A stretch of DNA of 64,000 nt from Syngnathus acus (GCF_901709675.1 NC_051094.1:14573501-14637500), one strand, 5' to 3'. Shown: positions 45,149 to 58,800, counted from the first letter of the stretch. The notes: generated by a model not told the origin, from the sequence alone. Numbers and translations: made by a program.

Positions 45149-45544
45149 TCGCTAGAAATTAAATGTCTCATAGCTACAAAACCGTAGCAGCTCAAACGAA
45201 CGTTTTTACGGCACAAAGCAGCACAAACGAACGGTACCATTTTGGGTCCATTTGCCAGTCAACGTCACGATCGAAATTAAATTCAAGTAATAGCTACGAA
45301 AACCTACAAAGGTTTTTGGAGCACAGTCGAGCGGTAGCCGTTTTGGGTTCATTTGGAGCAGATTGGGGGGGGGGGGGCTGGGTGAAATCTGGATGACCTA
45401 TGAAATAATTTCTCATAACTAAAAAAACGTTGCAGCAAAAACATTTTTCTTTACAGCATAAACCAGCACAAATGAAGCACAAACGAAACAAAGTGTTTTT
45501 CTTGAATTTTGCGTGGGGTGCGGGGCCAGCTCACGCAGGTGAAT

Positions 45545-46031
45545 CATAAGTAACAAGCAGTGTTGCCGTTTGTGTGTCTGCTCCCTCTTGTTGAAAACTA
45601 AGCCCCCTTTCTGGACCGGTATGTCGACCTCAAGGTCATCAAGGAAATAGTCAACCTTATCGGTCGATCAGTGGATTTTTGTTTTCTCCTTTTGTTGCTG
45701 AATATCGATCGTCCACAAAAATGCCAATCGGTGTCCCCATTGCGACCTGCAGTGAACGGGAAAGAAGATGTTTGTTTTCAAAACTTACATTATTTATTAA
45801 ACTGACTTTTCTTTGCCATTTTTCTGGACGTTTATTTAGCGCGCAGCCACGCCGTTCGAGACCTCCCAAGACATCTCATGCGGGGAATTCTGTCCCTAAA
45901 TGGATACTTTTTAGTTGTTATTATCAGTTTGGCCCGTGAACAACTATTTGTCTTTGTGCCCTTGTTAAACAAATGTATCGTTGTGGAAGAAGCCTTGAAC
46001 GTTCTGACGACTCCCCCGCAGCAAAGCCAAA
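45545..46031 (+). repeat. Tandem duplication, unit 1 (about 480 bp)
   Basis: Starts CATAAGTAACAAGCAG and runs to CAAAGCCAA. Nearly identical to 46137-46617 in the same orientation, including a shared 86-codon open frame (45679 and 46272). I see no domain or splice pattern that would make that frame a gene. Confidence 0.88.
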
Positions 46032-46136
46032 TTGCGTGATGAGTCCGAAGTCATTTTTCAATTTGTTCGCCATTGCTGTGTGGTGCTGTCACGACTCGGC
46101 TCCCCCCTCTGGTTTCAGGCAACCTTGGACTCGCAA

Positions 46137-46617
46137 CATAAGTAACAAGCAGCGGTGCCGTTTGTTTGTCTGCTCCCTCTTGTTGAAAGCTGAGCCCCCT
46201 TTCTAGACCGGTTTGGTCGACCTCATGATCATAATGAAAATAGTCAGGCTCACTGGTCGATCAGTGGATTTTTGTTTTCTCCTTTTGTTGCTGAATATCG
46301 ATCGTCCACAAAAATGCCAATCGGCGTCCCCATTGTGACCTGCAGTGAACGGGAAAGAAAATGTTTGTTTTCAAAACTTACATTATTTATTAAACTGACT
46401 TTTCTTTGCCATTTTTCTGGACGTTTATTTAGCGCGCAGCCACGCCGCTCGAGACCTCCCGAGACATCTCATGCGGGGAATTCTGTCCCTAAATGGATAC
46501 TTTTTAGTTGTTATTATCAGTTTGGCCCGTGAACAACTATTTGTCTTTGTGCCCTTGTTAAACAAACGTGTCGTTGTGGAAGAAGTCTTGAACGTTCTGA
46601 CGACTCCTCAAAGCCAA
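46137..46617 (+). repeat. Tandem duplication, unit 2 (about 480 bp)
   Basis: Second copy of 45545-46031, with few substitutions and small indels. The 105-bp spacer contains CACGACTCGGCTCCCCCCTC and is not duplicated. Confidence 0.88.
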
Positions 46618-47264
46618 GGGAGCGTCGGCCAAGAACTTCATGACTCGAATGAATGGATTTTCGAATGAATTTGTTTAAACATGTAAACATCATCAATCAA
46701 ATGAAGACACATGAAAATAAAAAGCAAAAACAAGGTGAACGTCATTTAAATTATGACTTTGTATAAATACTACATAATACAATCTACTGCTCAAAATGGC
46801 CTATTTACTTGTCTGAAAAGGAGGAGTGGGAAGACGTACGACATGCTTTTGAATATTTTCAGGCAAACAGTTTTGCTTTCAGATACTTGGATTTAATTAT
46901 TTGTATTTACTGTTAAACGAGTTGGCTGCTTTTCGCTGTTGTTCCCTTCCAGAACATTTGCAAAGTCACAAAAACGAAAGGAATCAAAGGCTGGGTTTTT
47001 GTTGTTGTTGTTCTTTCCGTTTGGTTATGCACACACGCGCGCGTCACTCCCCACGTCGCTTGAGAGTGCTTTGAGATGACTACCTTCGAATGTGACGTGT
47101 TTGACGTACGCGCCGTGTGGGCGTGGCCTGCCTCTGGCTCCTTGCAGGGTGGACGAAACGTTCATTTGAATCCTCTGGCTACTCGCAGTGAGGCGACTTA
47201 TCATTTATTCCCTCCCGACTGCAATCGTTGTGACCCTCAGTGAGAGGGGGGATTTTCCTCCAAC

Positions 47265-50200
47265 ATGTGGGAAGAATTAAACCGTGTTCTTCTCCTGATT
47301 GGCATATATTGGGCATGTGCTTCAGGTAAGCAATTTGTATCTTTAGTCCATTGAAACAACAGTAAAGAGCTGGAATGTACTGTACTGTGAGTTAGCACGA
47401 CTGCATCTGCTTCTATTCTAACATTACGGTGCCTGAGAGAAAAAAAATAATCATTGCAATGTCACACATTTGGACGACAAACACTTTGAGGAACTTTGAA
47501 GAATCCTCATTATTCGGACACTTTGATGTAGTTGCTGTGTACGTCAATTGTCCCGGACCGGATCTTTCTTGTTATCGAGGCTTGCCTTTATCATCATCAT
47601 TTTCATCATTCATGTGGGAAGCTGTTGTGTCCGAACATCCGAGCAACGTGACTTTGAAATGACGAGCTAAAACCGTTGAGTCAAGTGTCTTTGCGTTTTC
47701 TTACGGCGGCAAACGAGCCCCGCTTGTGAATTTTAAGTGCGCACTGGCTGTCAGGATGACGTATTGAAGTTGAGCATATAACTTCAAAATATCCAATCTA
47801 AAATTGGCCCTTTTATTTTGGAAGCCGAATGTGTTTTTACTGGGCTTTTCCTTCCATCTCTTTTTTCCGTGTATACTTTTGTTTTTCTTTCGCTCTGTTT
47901 TTTTAAATTGTTTTTATTTTTTTATTCCTAAAACATGGGCACGCTTGGAATTCAGGAGCGGCTGATTGGACTTTGTGACACTTAGATGAGTTGCGCCGTT
48001 AGGGTTTAAGACACAGAATGACAATAAGACACAAGAAGAAGAATAAATGATATATAATAATAATAATAATGATAATAGTGATCATAGTGATAATACTAGT
48101 TTAATAATAATAAAAGTAATACATTTATTATTAATAATAATGATAATGATAATAATAGATAAGAATAATCATTTCTTACACCCCTTTATACAATATATTA
48201 TGCACAAGTGTATATAGACAAGATATTTCTTGGCGCCCCTATGATACGAACATTTTCATGATTTATATGAGCTAATTATAATGAATAATAATCAATCATT
48301 ATTAGTCATTATTATTAATAGTTTCTTACAGTCCTTGATAGAGTATTAGCAATAATTTCTTACAGCCCCTTTATACAATAGATATTTCTTAGCACCTCTG
48401 TTATAAAAAAAATCATGGTTATTATGATCTAAATACAGATAATAATCGTTATGTTATATTAATAATTGTAATTATATTATTAATAATACACCTTCGTGTC
48501 TGGTCTGTTATCATCACACACCAAAAAGTTGTAACACAGTTGTGCAGTTCATAATATCGCTGTGCATCATCAAAATGTGTCGGCATAATGTTTTCAAAGA
48601 TTGCAAAATTGAGTAGGACTTTTAGGAGACTCTGATTTCAACGCGTGTTCATTTCTCCTAGTGAATCGCAGGGCGCATCTGAATAATTGCATTTGCCCCT
48701 CAGAGTCCATGCTTATTAGGATTGATTGATTGAGCCCGCAGTTTAAAAGCCCTTCTTCTCCATGAAACAGTCAGGCCTGGCTTGTTTGGCTTTGTACTTT
48801 GATATAAGGAAGGGCGGGCGGGCGGTCTTCTTGAGCTAAGAAGGGGGGAGCGGTCCAACTGTTGCAACGTGTTCCATTCGATTGAGTTGCGTTGTGCTTT
48901 AGCACCCTCCAGTGGTGAAATGTGCGATGACCTGATTTGAGCTTAGCTCATTGGTCATCGATATGCCACACGTGCGTAACTGGTGGGTGGGGTAATTGCT
49001 GAGGGTGAAGATGATGATGATGATGGCATCTTTTAAGTGGAACAACTTGCACCATTGGTGGCTGACGACATACTTTTTGCCCCACTGTACATCTGAAGCT
49101 TAGTATCATCACTTTGGGGCCATTGTGTGCAATCCTTGGCAGGCGTAAGTGATGCTTTTATGCAAACAATCAGCAGCTCCACTTTGCTGCATGGCGCTGG
49201 CTGGACCCAAAAATGAAGGGCAGGCAAGTTTTTGGAAGGGGCCAAAGCGACAATGGGCGTTGGCCCCCCCATCTCCCACCCCACCCCTGACAGAATCCTC
49301 GTGCATTTGGTTGAGATGCCCCCAATGAAGAGCACAGAATAAAAACATGCAAGTGTTCCATCAATGTGCTCTGATCTGTTCGCCTGATCCCCAAATTGTG
49401 CCTTCAGCCAACAAGTGTCTTGGCGGGTGGCTCGAGCACGACTCCAGCTGCTACAAGAAGGTGGAGGAGCCCAACGGTTGGCTGGGGGCCCGGCACCACT
49501 GCGTCTGGCAGGGCGGCGACCTGCTCTCCATCACCACCTCGGCCGAGGAGGACTTTGTGAAGCGCACCATGGGCAAGACCCGCTTCTGGCTGGGACTCTC
49601 CAACCAGGTGAGACGGAAGCAGTCGTGGACTCTGCAGCGACAACTGGAACTGTTTTTTTTCCCCACCCAGAAATGCGACGACGTCTGGTGTCACTTTGTA
49701 GCCGGAAGCCAGAAGCTGACCTGGTCCGATGGCCAGGCAACAACACACCGCAACTGGGCCTCAAATCAACTTGAAAGGTAAGACGTAACAACTTTGCACG
49801 CTGTTGTCAGGCGGACACGCGTAAAGGTTCTGGAACCAATTTTGAGAACGAGCACTCAAGGAAAAATAGGAAAATGTTCCTTTTTATAATCTACCGACAG
49901 CGCCGACGTCGCGTCCTGCGCCTACGTCAACCAAGGAACTCGTGTTTCGCCTGGGAAGTGGAGGTCTGGCTCCTGCGCTTCCTCGTGGGCCTACATGTGC
50001 AAACGGCCGCAGAGTAAGTCCGTGGTCACGTTGCTGATGAAAGGTGAGATGCGCAAACGGGTCTTTTTTTGCAGGCTGCCCGGAGGGACGGACGTGTACC
50101 TCCAGTAGTGTTTCTGCTGTAATGAAGAGTGAGTTGCAGCACGCTTATTTGCGCTTTAACCATGTCATGGTTTCCTCCTCAATGTTTTCCTTTGTGGCCT

Positions 50201-52802
50201 CAGCTTCCGACTGCGATGATGGCAACTTCCTTTATGGCGATGATTGCTATCTTTTTGACGCGACGCATAGAAGTTGGGAGGATGGCGAGAAGTTTTGTCT
50301 CGCCCGGCGAGGCCACCTGGCTAGCATACACTCTGAGCAAGATGCCCGATTCATTGCTGGTGAGCACCAAGAAGAACCGCCACAGTCGTCATTTGGCTGA
50401 AGCTCTTCTTGCCCTGAAGCTCTTGTTCTCCTTCCTTTCATCAAGATCACGCAAGTTACTGGTCCATTTGGGTGGGAGAAAAGAAGAAGGGCAACAACTA
50501 CGAGTGGACTGACGGAACAGCTTCTGTAAGTGGATTGCTGAAGGCCTTTGGAAAAGTCATGTTGCAGGCATCCGTCTTGTCTAGAGGCATCGGGCAGCCG
50601 CTTACAAAGTATTGGCGCTCTGATTTTAGAGAGGAGGCGGTTAAGATGATATATCCTGGACGGTCTTTAGGTCTTCAGGGTTAGTTGCTTTGTGCACATT
50701 TTCCCCAGACATTTGGGTTGCCAGGGCGGGCACCATGTTTTATTGCAATGTTCATACTACTTTGACTGACAGGGTTAGTTGCTTTGTGCATGTTTTTCCC
50801 CAGACATGTATTTGGGTTGCCAGGGCGGGCACAATGTTTTATTGCAATGTTCATACTACTATGACTGACAAAGTGAAACCAACAACCAAAGTGAAACTTT
50901 AATGAGAGAAGGTACGAAAACGGTGCAAGTGAGGAAATGCGGCGGGAACATGACCACATTGAATGCAACACGCTAAAGTTCTGTCCAAAATCTCATCCGC
51001 AGGACTACGGAAGAACCGACTACTACTCCTACAGTAGTGGCTGTTCTTCTTTGAATGGCTACAATTACCTGTACAGAAACTCTGGTTGCAGCTGGGAATA
51101 CCAACCGGTCTGCAAAACAGGTGCAAACGTCCCTCCCGAGCGCCCCTTTTGGATGCGTGAAGCATTTGCTCATATTCGCTCCGCTTTTTCTGCAGCCAAG
51201 CACGGAAGGCCTCCACAGCTGCCACCATTAGTCGGCCAGCCGGGTAGGTGTCCCGCACTGCCGCCGTCTTGCGCCGTCTTGCGCTGTCTTACGCTGTCTG
51301 GTTCGCAGACTGGACTCAGAAATGCGGCTGGTGGCTGGACTACCCCGAGAGCGACTTCTGCTACCTGATGATCCGCCAGCCCACCAAGACCTGGCAGGAG
51401 GCGCAAGACGACTGCCAACGCCTCCAAGGGAACCTGCTCAGCATCACCGACCGCGAGGAGCAGGTCTTTGTGCATGGTAGGCGGCCATGAATTGAAATAT
51501 TGGCCATGAACAAGTTGTTGTTGTTGTTGTTGTTGTTATATGTTCATTTCGAACCTATTTAAAACATGAAAATAGGAAAATAAAACACCACTTTAAAGTG
51601 CCATATCTAAGTCACTGAAACAAACAACCCAAAAACCCCAACGACAAAGAATGCTCGAGTAGGAGGAAGCAGAGCTGTTTAGATTCCCACCGTAATCCGT
51701 TCAACCAATAACACATAAATCAATAAAACACAAGTAGATACGTACACTTTCAGATTCCTTTTTGCCTGTGTGTAGTCAGTTTTGTCTTGTTTTTCCTCAT
51801 ACCATAAAAAGTGCGTTTGTATGCTCCTTGTTTTTCCTATTGCTTGACTTATTCGGCGTTACCCCGTATTTCCACACAGTAGTTCAGGGCAATATGTAGG
51901 TATCTGGAGTCCGGAATGCTTCTTGCTTACCTCAGAATTGCAATAACCTTTGACATTTGTGCTTTTACATGATTAATTCATGTGTGATTTCCAGCAGCTT
52001 TTTATTGTCAACAGTCACGCCCAGGAATTTTCTTTCAGAAACTCTTTCTTTCATACCATTGTCAATTTTCACTTTGATTTATACCTGAAAAATGATTTTG
52101 TTGTTGGCAGTTTGGTTTTACATTAAACCACGTATTCATTTCTCTAGTGATTGTTTGTTTCCATAAGCTGCTGTAAATTGTCCCCAGCGCAATAGATGTT
52201 TGTATCATCATCATTTCATGATGTTGGATACACAAGTCGTTGAACAGGACCAAGGGCAGACCCTTGAGGTTGTTCACCCGTTCTGGGATACATGATCTCC
52301 AGACTTTTTACAAATTGCTGCCTGTTGCTTAAGTAGCTCCTCAGCCAGTCCATGATGCCATGATTTACTGGGTCAAATGCTTTTGGTTGATGAAAATCCC
52401 AATAACTTGTTTTTTGATCATCTGATGTTCTCAACTTGTTTTTTGATCATCTGAAGTTGTCTATAAGATCCATTCGTGTCCTTCCGGAATCCATATTGAC
52501 TGTCAGCTAAAAGCTTTTTGTTTTTTTCTTCAATCTCGTTTTTCTGTGAACAGTTAGTCTTGGAGAACAGAGCGAGTAGCGATACGGCAGGCCTGTAATT
52601 CATGTAATGGTACCAGTCTATCCCCACATTTACTTGAGCTATTTTCATGTCATTGACCAGATGAAACTCTTCTGCAATTTCACCGCTCACTTTTATTATT
52701 CATAGTAATCAGTTGAGGTTTTGTTTTCACTTCTCTTTACAATCTCTACTACTTCTTTTGTGCCAACCGCACCAAGAAATATTTAAGCCTTTCGCTATAT
52801 AT

Positions 52803-52834
<32 letters not shown>

Positions 52835-55800
52835 GCAATATCTGCATTTTTTTTTTTTTTGTCAGATGCTGGTTGAGGGCTGATCCCCTCAGCCGTCTAC
52901 CCTGTTTCAGTAGCTCCAATTTGTGTTTGCAAACCGCACTGTTATTGCTGCTTTGGTTTTAGTATTTCTCAATGGTCCCCCTGTCTAACTCAATTCCTTT
53001 TGAGCTGAGAAAGTCGATCACGCGGAGCTCAACGGATGACGCGTCCTCCTCGCTCGGCTCCTCTTGATGATGTCGTTCATTCTGGTACAGGTTACAGCAA
53101 GGCTCTGATGAAAGCATCCTCTCTCTGGTTGGGCGCCAATGTCCCCATCAGTAACGAAGGCAGCACGTGGGCTGACGGAGCCTCGTTCACTTACGTCCAC
53201 TCGACTTCAGGTCTGCCGGAGACGGTTGTCTGCTGCCATTTGGAGGAACGGAGGAGCACTGAGATCTTCTCTCCCGCCCCCCAGGTACCCCCGATGGAAA
53301 TTGTCTCTCCTTCCTCACTGGCAACAGCAACTGGGAGTACGACTCGTGCAACAAGGAGAGAGGTTACGTCTGCAAGAAGAGAGGAAATGGTAAGTGAGAG
53401 GCAACGCCCCACCGACTGACTGTCATCGCCCCTTGACGTCTGTCTGTGCCTTGACGTCTGTCTTTTCCTTTCGCAGTAAAAGACGCTACGCCGGCTTCTG
53501 ACTGTAAGTCGCCTTCGACTGCGTCGAAAACAATGACCCTGGAGTCACACCGTGCCAACCGACAAATTCTGTGCTTTTTCGTTTTTCTGAAGTACTCAGC
53601 CACGTGTTGAATGTTTTTTGCATCGTTTTACCTTGTACAGCGGCACTTTGGTTGTTTCTCAAGCGCCAAGGTGAATGTTCCGGAATCCTTTCAAAATGTA
53701 AACGTCTCTGATGCCATTGGGCTAAGCTAACCAAGTCGAGTCCCGGATCTTCCAATTTGCCCGAGAAAATGTAGATTTGGCCAACCGTGACCCGCAAATT
53801 GCCCTTTGCTCAAAATGGTGGACTGAAGGGCAAAACCAGGAGTGTGCTCTGATCTGTTCCCCAAATTGTGCCCTCAGCCAACAAGTGTGCTCCCGGGTGG
53901 CTCGAGCACGACTCCAGCTGCTACAAGAAGGAGGTGGTGACGCCCAACGGTTGGCTGGGGGCCTGGCACCACTGCGTCTGGATGGGCGGCGACCTGCTCT
54001 CCATCACCTCCTCGGCCGAGGAGGACTTTGTGAAGGGCACCATGGGCGAGGACACCCCCTTCTGGCTGGGACTCTCCAACCAGGTGAGACGGAAGCGCAA
54101 GCGGCCGTCGACTGCTGCGACAAGTGGGACTGTTGTTCTTTTTCCCCCCAGAAATGCGACAAGTTCTGGTGTCGCTTTGAAGACGGGAGCCAGAATCTGA
54201 CCTGGTCCGATGGCGAGACAATGAATCACACCAACTGGGCCTCAAATCAACTCGAAAGGTAAGACGTAACAACTTTGCATGCTGTTGTCAGGTGGAGGAG
54301 CCAATTTTGAAAAGGGCCACTTGGTGAAAGGACAAAAAAAAAAAACGGGAAAATAATTGCTTGTTTCTTTTCTCCCGACAGCGCCGACGTTGCATCCTGC
54401 GCCTACGTCAACCAAGGGGGAAGGGGTGAGCCCGGCAAGTGGCGGTCTGGCTCCTGTCTTTCCTCGTTGGCCTACATGTGCAAACGGCCGCTGAGTAAGC
54501 CTGCACGTTTGTAATCAGGTTGACTTTGAAAAGAGAAAAGCTCCAACAGGTCTTTTTTTTTTGTGCAGACTGCTCGAAGTGTAAGCCCAAGAGTGGTCCC
54601 GCTGTAGTGACGAGTGAGTTGCAGCACACTTATTTGCACTTGAACATCTTGTCATGGTCATGTTTTTCTTTGTGGCCCCAGCCTCCGACTGCCACGAAAA
54701 CACCTTCCACTATGGCCACTATTGTTATCATTACGAGAAGACGGTTAAAACCTTTGACGATGCCGAGAAATTCTGTCTTGCCTGGGGAGGCCGCCTGGCT
54801 AGCGTCCACTCCAAGAAAGAGGCCCAATTTGTGTATGGTGAGCACCAAGAGGACCCGCCGCAGTCGTCATTTGACTGAAGCTCTTCTTGCCCTGAAGCTC
54901 GTGTTCTCCTTCCTTTCCTCAAGATCACTCGCAAACCTTACAATCTGCTTTCGTGGGACTCAAGAAGGAGGACGACGACTACGAGTGGAGTGACGGAACA
55001 ACTTATGTAAGTGAAATGCCTTTGAAAAAGTCATTTTTCAAAATCTGAGCTGGCAAAGTCCAAATTTGAGTAGGATAAAAATAAAAGTGGACATAGGAGA
55101 AATGTTGCTCGAGGCTTCAAATTTTGGATTGTTTTGGAGGGGAAATGGGCAAAACTTGGGCGCGAGTGAGCGATTGCCGAGGAAGGGCGTTGGGAAGCCG
55201 AGCAGACCCGAGTCCAACATGCTCATGTCGTCCGCAGGACTACAAGTGTAAAAATGACACCAAGGGGGACTGCGCGTTCCCAAATTCTGTTGGGGAGTTG
55301 AGTGCCAGCTCCTGCACAACGGAGCGGCCATTTGTCTGCAAAACAGGTGCAAACGCCCCTCCCGGGCGCTCCTTCTGCACACATCAAGCATTTGCTCATA
55401 TTTGTAAACACCATTCCCCCCTCTTCCCCTACAGCCAAGCACGGAGGGGTTCCACAGCTGCCCTCATTAGTCGGCCAACCGGGTAGGTGTCCCGCACTGC
55501 CGCCGTCTTACGCTGTCTTGGGCCATCTTACGCCGTCTTACGCCGTCTGGCTCGCAGAATGGACTGCCACATGCGGCTGGTGGCTGAACGACCCAACCAA
55601 CGACTTCTGCTACCTGATGATCCGCCACCCCACCAAGACCTGGAAGGAGGCGCAAGCCAACTGTCAACGCCTCCACGGGAACCTGCTCAGCATCACCGAC
55701 GACCATGAGCAGACCTTTGTACATGGTAGGCAGCCATTCGTTGGTGTCACGAATGGATGGATGGATGAATGGATGAATCGAACAAATGAATGAATGGTGA

Positions 55801-58800
55801 TGAATGAATGAATCTCTGGAAGATCCTGTTCCACCTTTGCCTTGGGTCCACAGGTTACGTCGGGTCTCTGCCCTCTCTGTGGTTGGGCGCCGATGTCTCC
55901 ACCACGGAAGATGACGCCCAATGGACTGACGGATCCCCGTTCACTTACAGCCACTCGACTGCAGGTCGGTCTGAAAGCATGTCTGATGCTTGTCGGCTGC
56001 ACTTTGGAGGAACGGCGGAGCGCTGAGATCTTGTCTCCCTCCCTCTAGGTGACCCCGAAGAGGGGAAGTGTCTTTCCTTATTTGACAGCGGCGCCTGGAA
56101 GCACGACACGTGCGAGAAGAAGAGAAGCTACGTCTGCAAGAAGATGAAAAAAGGTGAGTAAGTTGTGATGCTCCGCTGGCCGTCATCGCGCATTGACGTC
56201 CGTCTTTGCCCTGACGTTTGTCTTTGCCCCGACGTCCGTCTTTGCCCTGACGTCTGTCTTTGCCTTTCCTCTTGCAGGAGTGGCAGAACCTTCGCTGTCT
56301 TCTGACGGTAAGTAGCCTGACAAAATTAGTCACAAATTCTGTGCAATTTTTCTGATTTTATTAAGTACGCAAATGTACTTGAATGTTTTTCGCGTTGACT
56401 CGCATGTGGCAATGTTTGTTTCACAACCGTGCTTTATAAAGGTGATTTTTTTTTTTTTTTTTTTAGGGATCATTTCAAATTGTAAACGTCTCTGATGCCA
56501 TTGGGCTAACCCAGTGCTTCTCAATTATTTTCTGTGATGCCCCCCCCTAGGGAGAAGAAAATATTTCGCGCACCCCCCCCCTTCCATGTTATTAACATTA
56601 AAAAAAACAAAAAATAAATAAAAAAAAGATCAACTTACACTAAAGAATAACTTTATTATTGTTTTTAGTCTGTAACAGATCAAAGTGCATCACTGCCTGA
56701 AATTAAAAAATAAATTGTAAGTATTCAAACTATAAACATTCTTGACCAACTGCCATTTTATGATGAAAAAAATACATCCATCTATCCATCCATTTTCTTT
56801 ACCGCTTAGTCCCCACGGGGGTCGCGGGCGTGCTGGAGCCTATCCCAGCCGTCGTCGGGCAGTAGGCGGGGGACATCCTGAACCGGTTGCCAGCCAATCA
56901 CAGGGCACACAGAAACAAACACCCATACGCACTCGCACTCACACCTAGGGACGATTTGGAGTGCTCAATCGGCCTACCAAGCATGTTTTTGGGATGTGGG
57001 AGGAAACCGGAGTGCCAGGAGAACCCCCACGCGGGCCCGGGGAGAACATGCAAACTCCACACAGGGAGGGCCGGAGGTGGAATCGAACCCGCACCCTCCT
57101 AGCTGTGAGGCGGACGTGCTACCCAGTGCCCCACCGAGCCGCAATACAAATAAATACAAAAAAATACAATAAAATAATAATAAACATACATAATAACAGC
57201 AATAAATAAGATTCAATTCAAAGTAATCAGCAACATTAACTCAGGAGGAGCACAATATATAAAAGAATGTAACCTAAAAAACAAAAATGAATAAAACAAT
57301 TTGTGCTGTTCTTTAATCAAAATGAGCCAGCATTCCATCAGCTCTTCTGCAATGGTGTTTTTTTGTGGGTTTTTTTTGTTTTGCACTGAGCAATATGGTA
57401 CGCTGCTTTATACGATGCTTACAGTGCTTGCTGATTGACTAAAGTTGCATTCACAAAGTGGGATGATTGTTGGCAACCCTGCTCAATATTTATCCATGGT
57501 GTCCAACTGCACTTTTTTCCCCCTGCTCTGTCTGTGCTGGTTGTGCGAACGTTCCGTGCGCTCTCCACTGTAGAGCGGAGACTCCTTGCGCACACTCTTC
57601 CAGTGATACCGCCACCTACTGCAGTGGATGTCTAATTACCCTTTCATCTAGTACAGCCAAAAGAAAAGCATGTTCCCTGGTGTCACACGCGCCCCCCTTG
57701 GTATCGCGCCGCACTGGGCTAACCTAACAAGTCGAGTCCCGGATCTTTGCCTGAGAACATGTGCGAGACAAGTTTTGGCCACCCGTGACCTGCAAATTGC
57801 CCTTTGCTCAAAATGGTGGACTGAAGGCCAAAACAAGGAGTGTGCTCTGATCTGTTCCCCAAATTGTGCCCTCAGCCAGCAAGTGTGCTCCCGGGTGGCT
57901 CGAGCACAGCACCAACTGCTACAAGAAGGTGGAGGAGCCCAACGGTTGGCTGGGGGCCTGGCACCGCTGCGTCTGGGAGGGCGGCGACCTGCTCTCCATC
58001 ACCACCTCGGGCGAGGAGGACTTTGTGAAGGACACCATGGGCAAGGACACCCGCTTCTGGCTGGGACTCTCCAACCTGGTGAGACGGAAGCGCAAGCAGT
58101 CGTGGACTCTGCAGCAACAACTGGAACCGTTTTCTTCCCCCCCCCCCCCCAGAAATGCGACGACGTCTGGTGTCGCTTTGAAGGCGGGAGCCAGAAGCTG
58201 ACCTGGTCCGATGGCGAGAGAACGGCACACACCAACTGGACCTCAAATCAACTCGAAAGGTAAGCCGTAACAACTTTGCATGCTGTTGTCAGGCGGAGAC
58301 GCGTAAAGGTTCTGGAACCAATTTTGAGAAGGACCACTCAAGGAAAATTCCTTTTTTTTTTTATAATCTACCGACAGCGCCGACGTCGCGTCCTGCGCCT
58401 ACGTCAACCAAGGGGGAAGGGGTCAGCCCGGAGAGTGGAGGTCTGGCTCCTGTGATTCCTCGTTGGCCTACATGTGCAAACGGCCGCTGAGTAAGCCTCC
58501 ACGTCTGCGGTCACGTTGCCGTTGAAAGGCGCAAACGGTCTTTTTTTTTTTTTGCAGGCTCCTTGGAGGGCCGGACGTATTCCCCCAAAGGTGGTCTTGC
58601 TGTAGTGGAGAGTGAGTTGCAGCACGCTTATTTGCACTTTAACCATGTGGTCATGGTTTCCTCCTCAATGTTCTCCATTGTGGCCTCAGCTTCCACCTGC
58701 GACACGGGCAACCTACTGTATGGCGATCATTGCTACTTTTACTCGAAGCTGTACAAAGCTTGGGAGGATGCCGAGAAGTTCTGTGTTGCCCAGAGAGGCC

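Larger units (their letters stand above)
49408..53503 (+). repeat. Lectin module A (three CTLDs, 12 exons)
   Basis: Exon lengths 200, 107, 113, 54, 156, 80, 118, 48, 168, 120, 105, 27. CTLD A1 reads [20 protein letters not shown] and ends YMCKRP. A2 starts [15 protein letters not shown] and ends PVCKT. A3 reads [19 protein letters not shown] and ends GYVCKKRGN. Each has WLGL/WLGA and paired cysteines but no EPN/QPD or WND motif. The intron at 51477-53090 is swollen by a LINE relic. The exon at 51003-51120 differs from its counterparts in B and C. Confidence 0.88.

Noticed and set aside
49404-49748. Long open frames on the opposite strand of lectin exons (also 53874-54272, 57872-58273)
   Set aside because: They are GC-rich mirror frames of the CTLD exons with no domain signatures, and recur only because the exons are duplicated.
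53777-54262. 161-codon plus-strand frame spanning an intron and two lectin exons
   Set aside because: It reads the CTLD exons out of frame (Arg/Ala/Leu-rich) and crosses clear GT/AG sites.
57670-58263. 197-codon frame covering module C start
   Set aside because: Same reason: it is out of frame with the CTLD and runs through the hAT border and intron.
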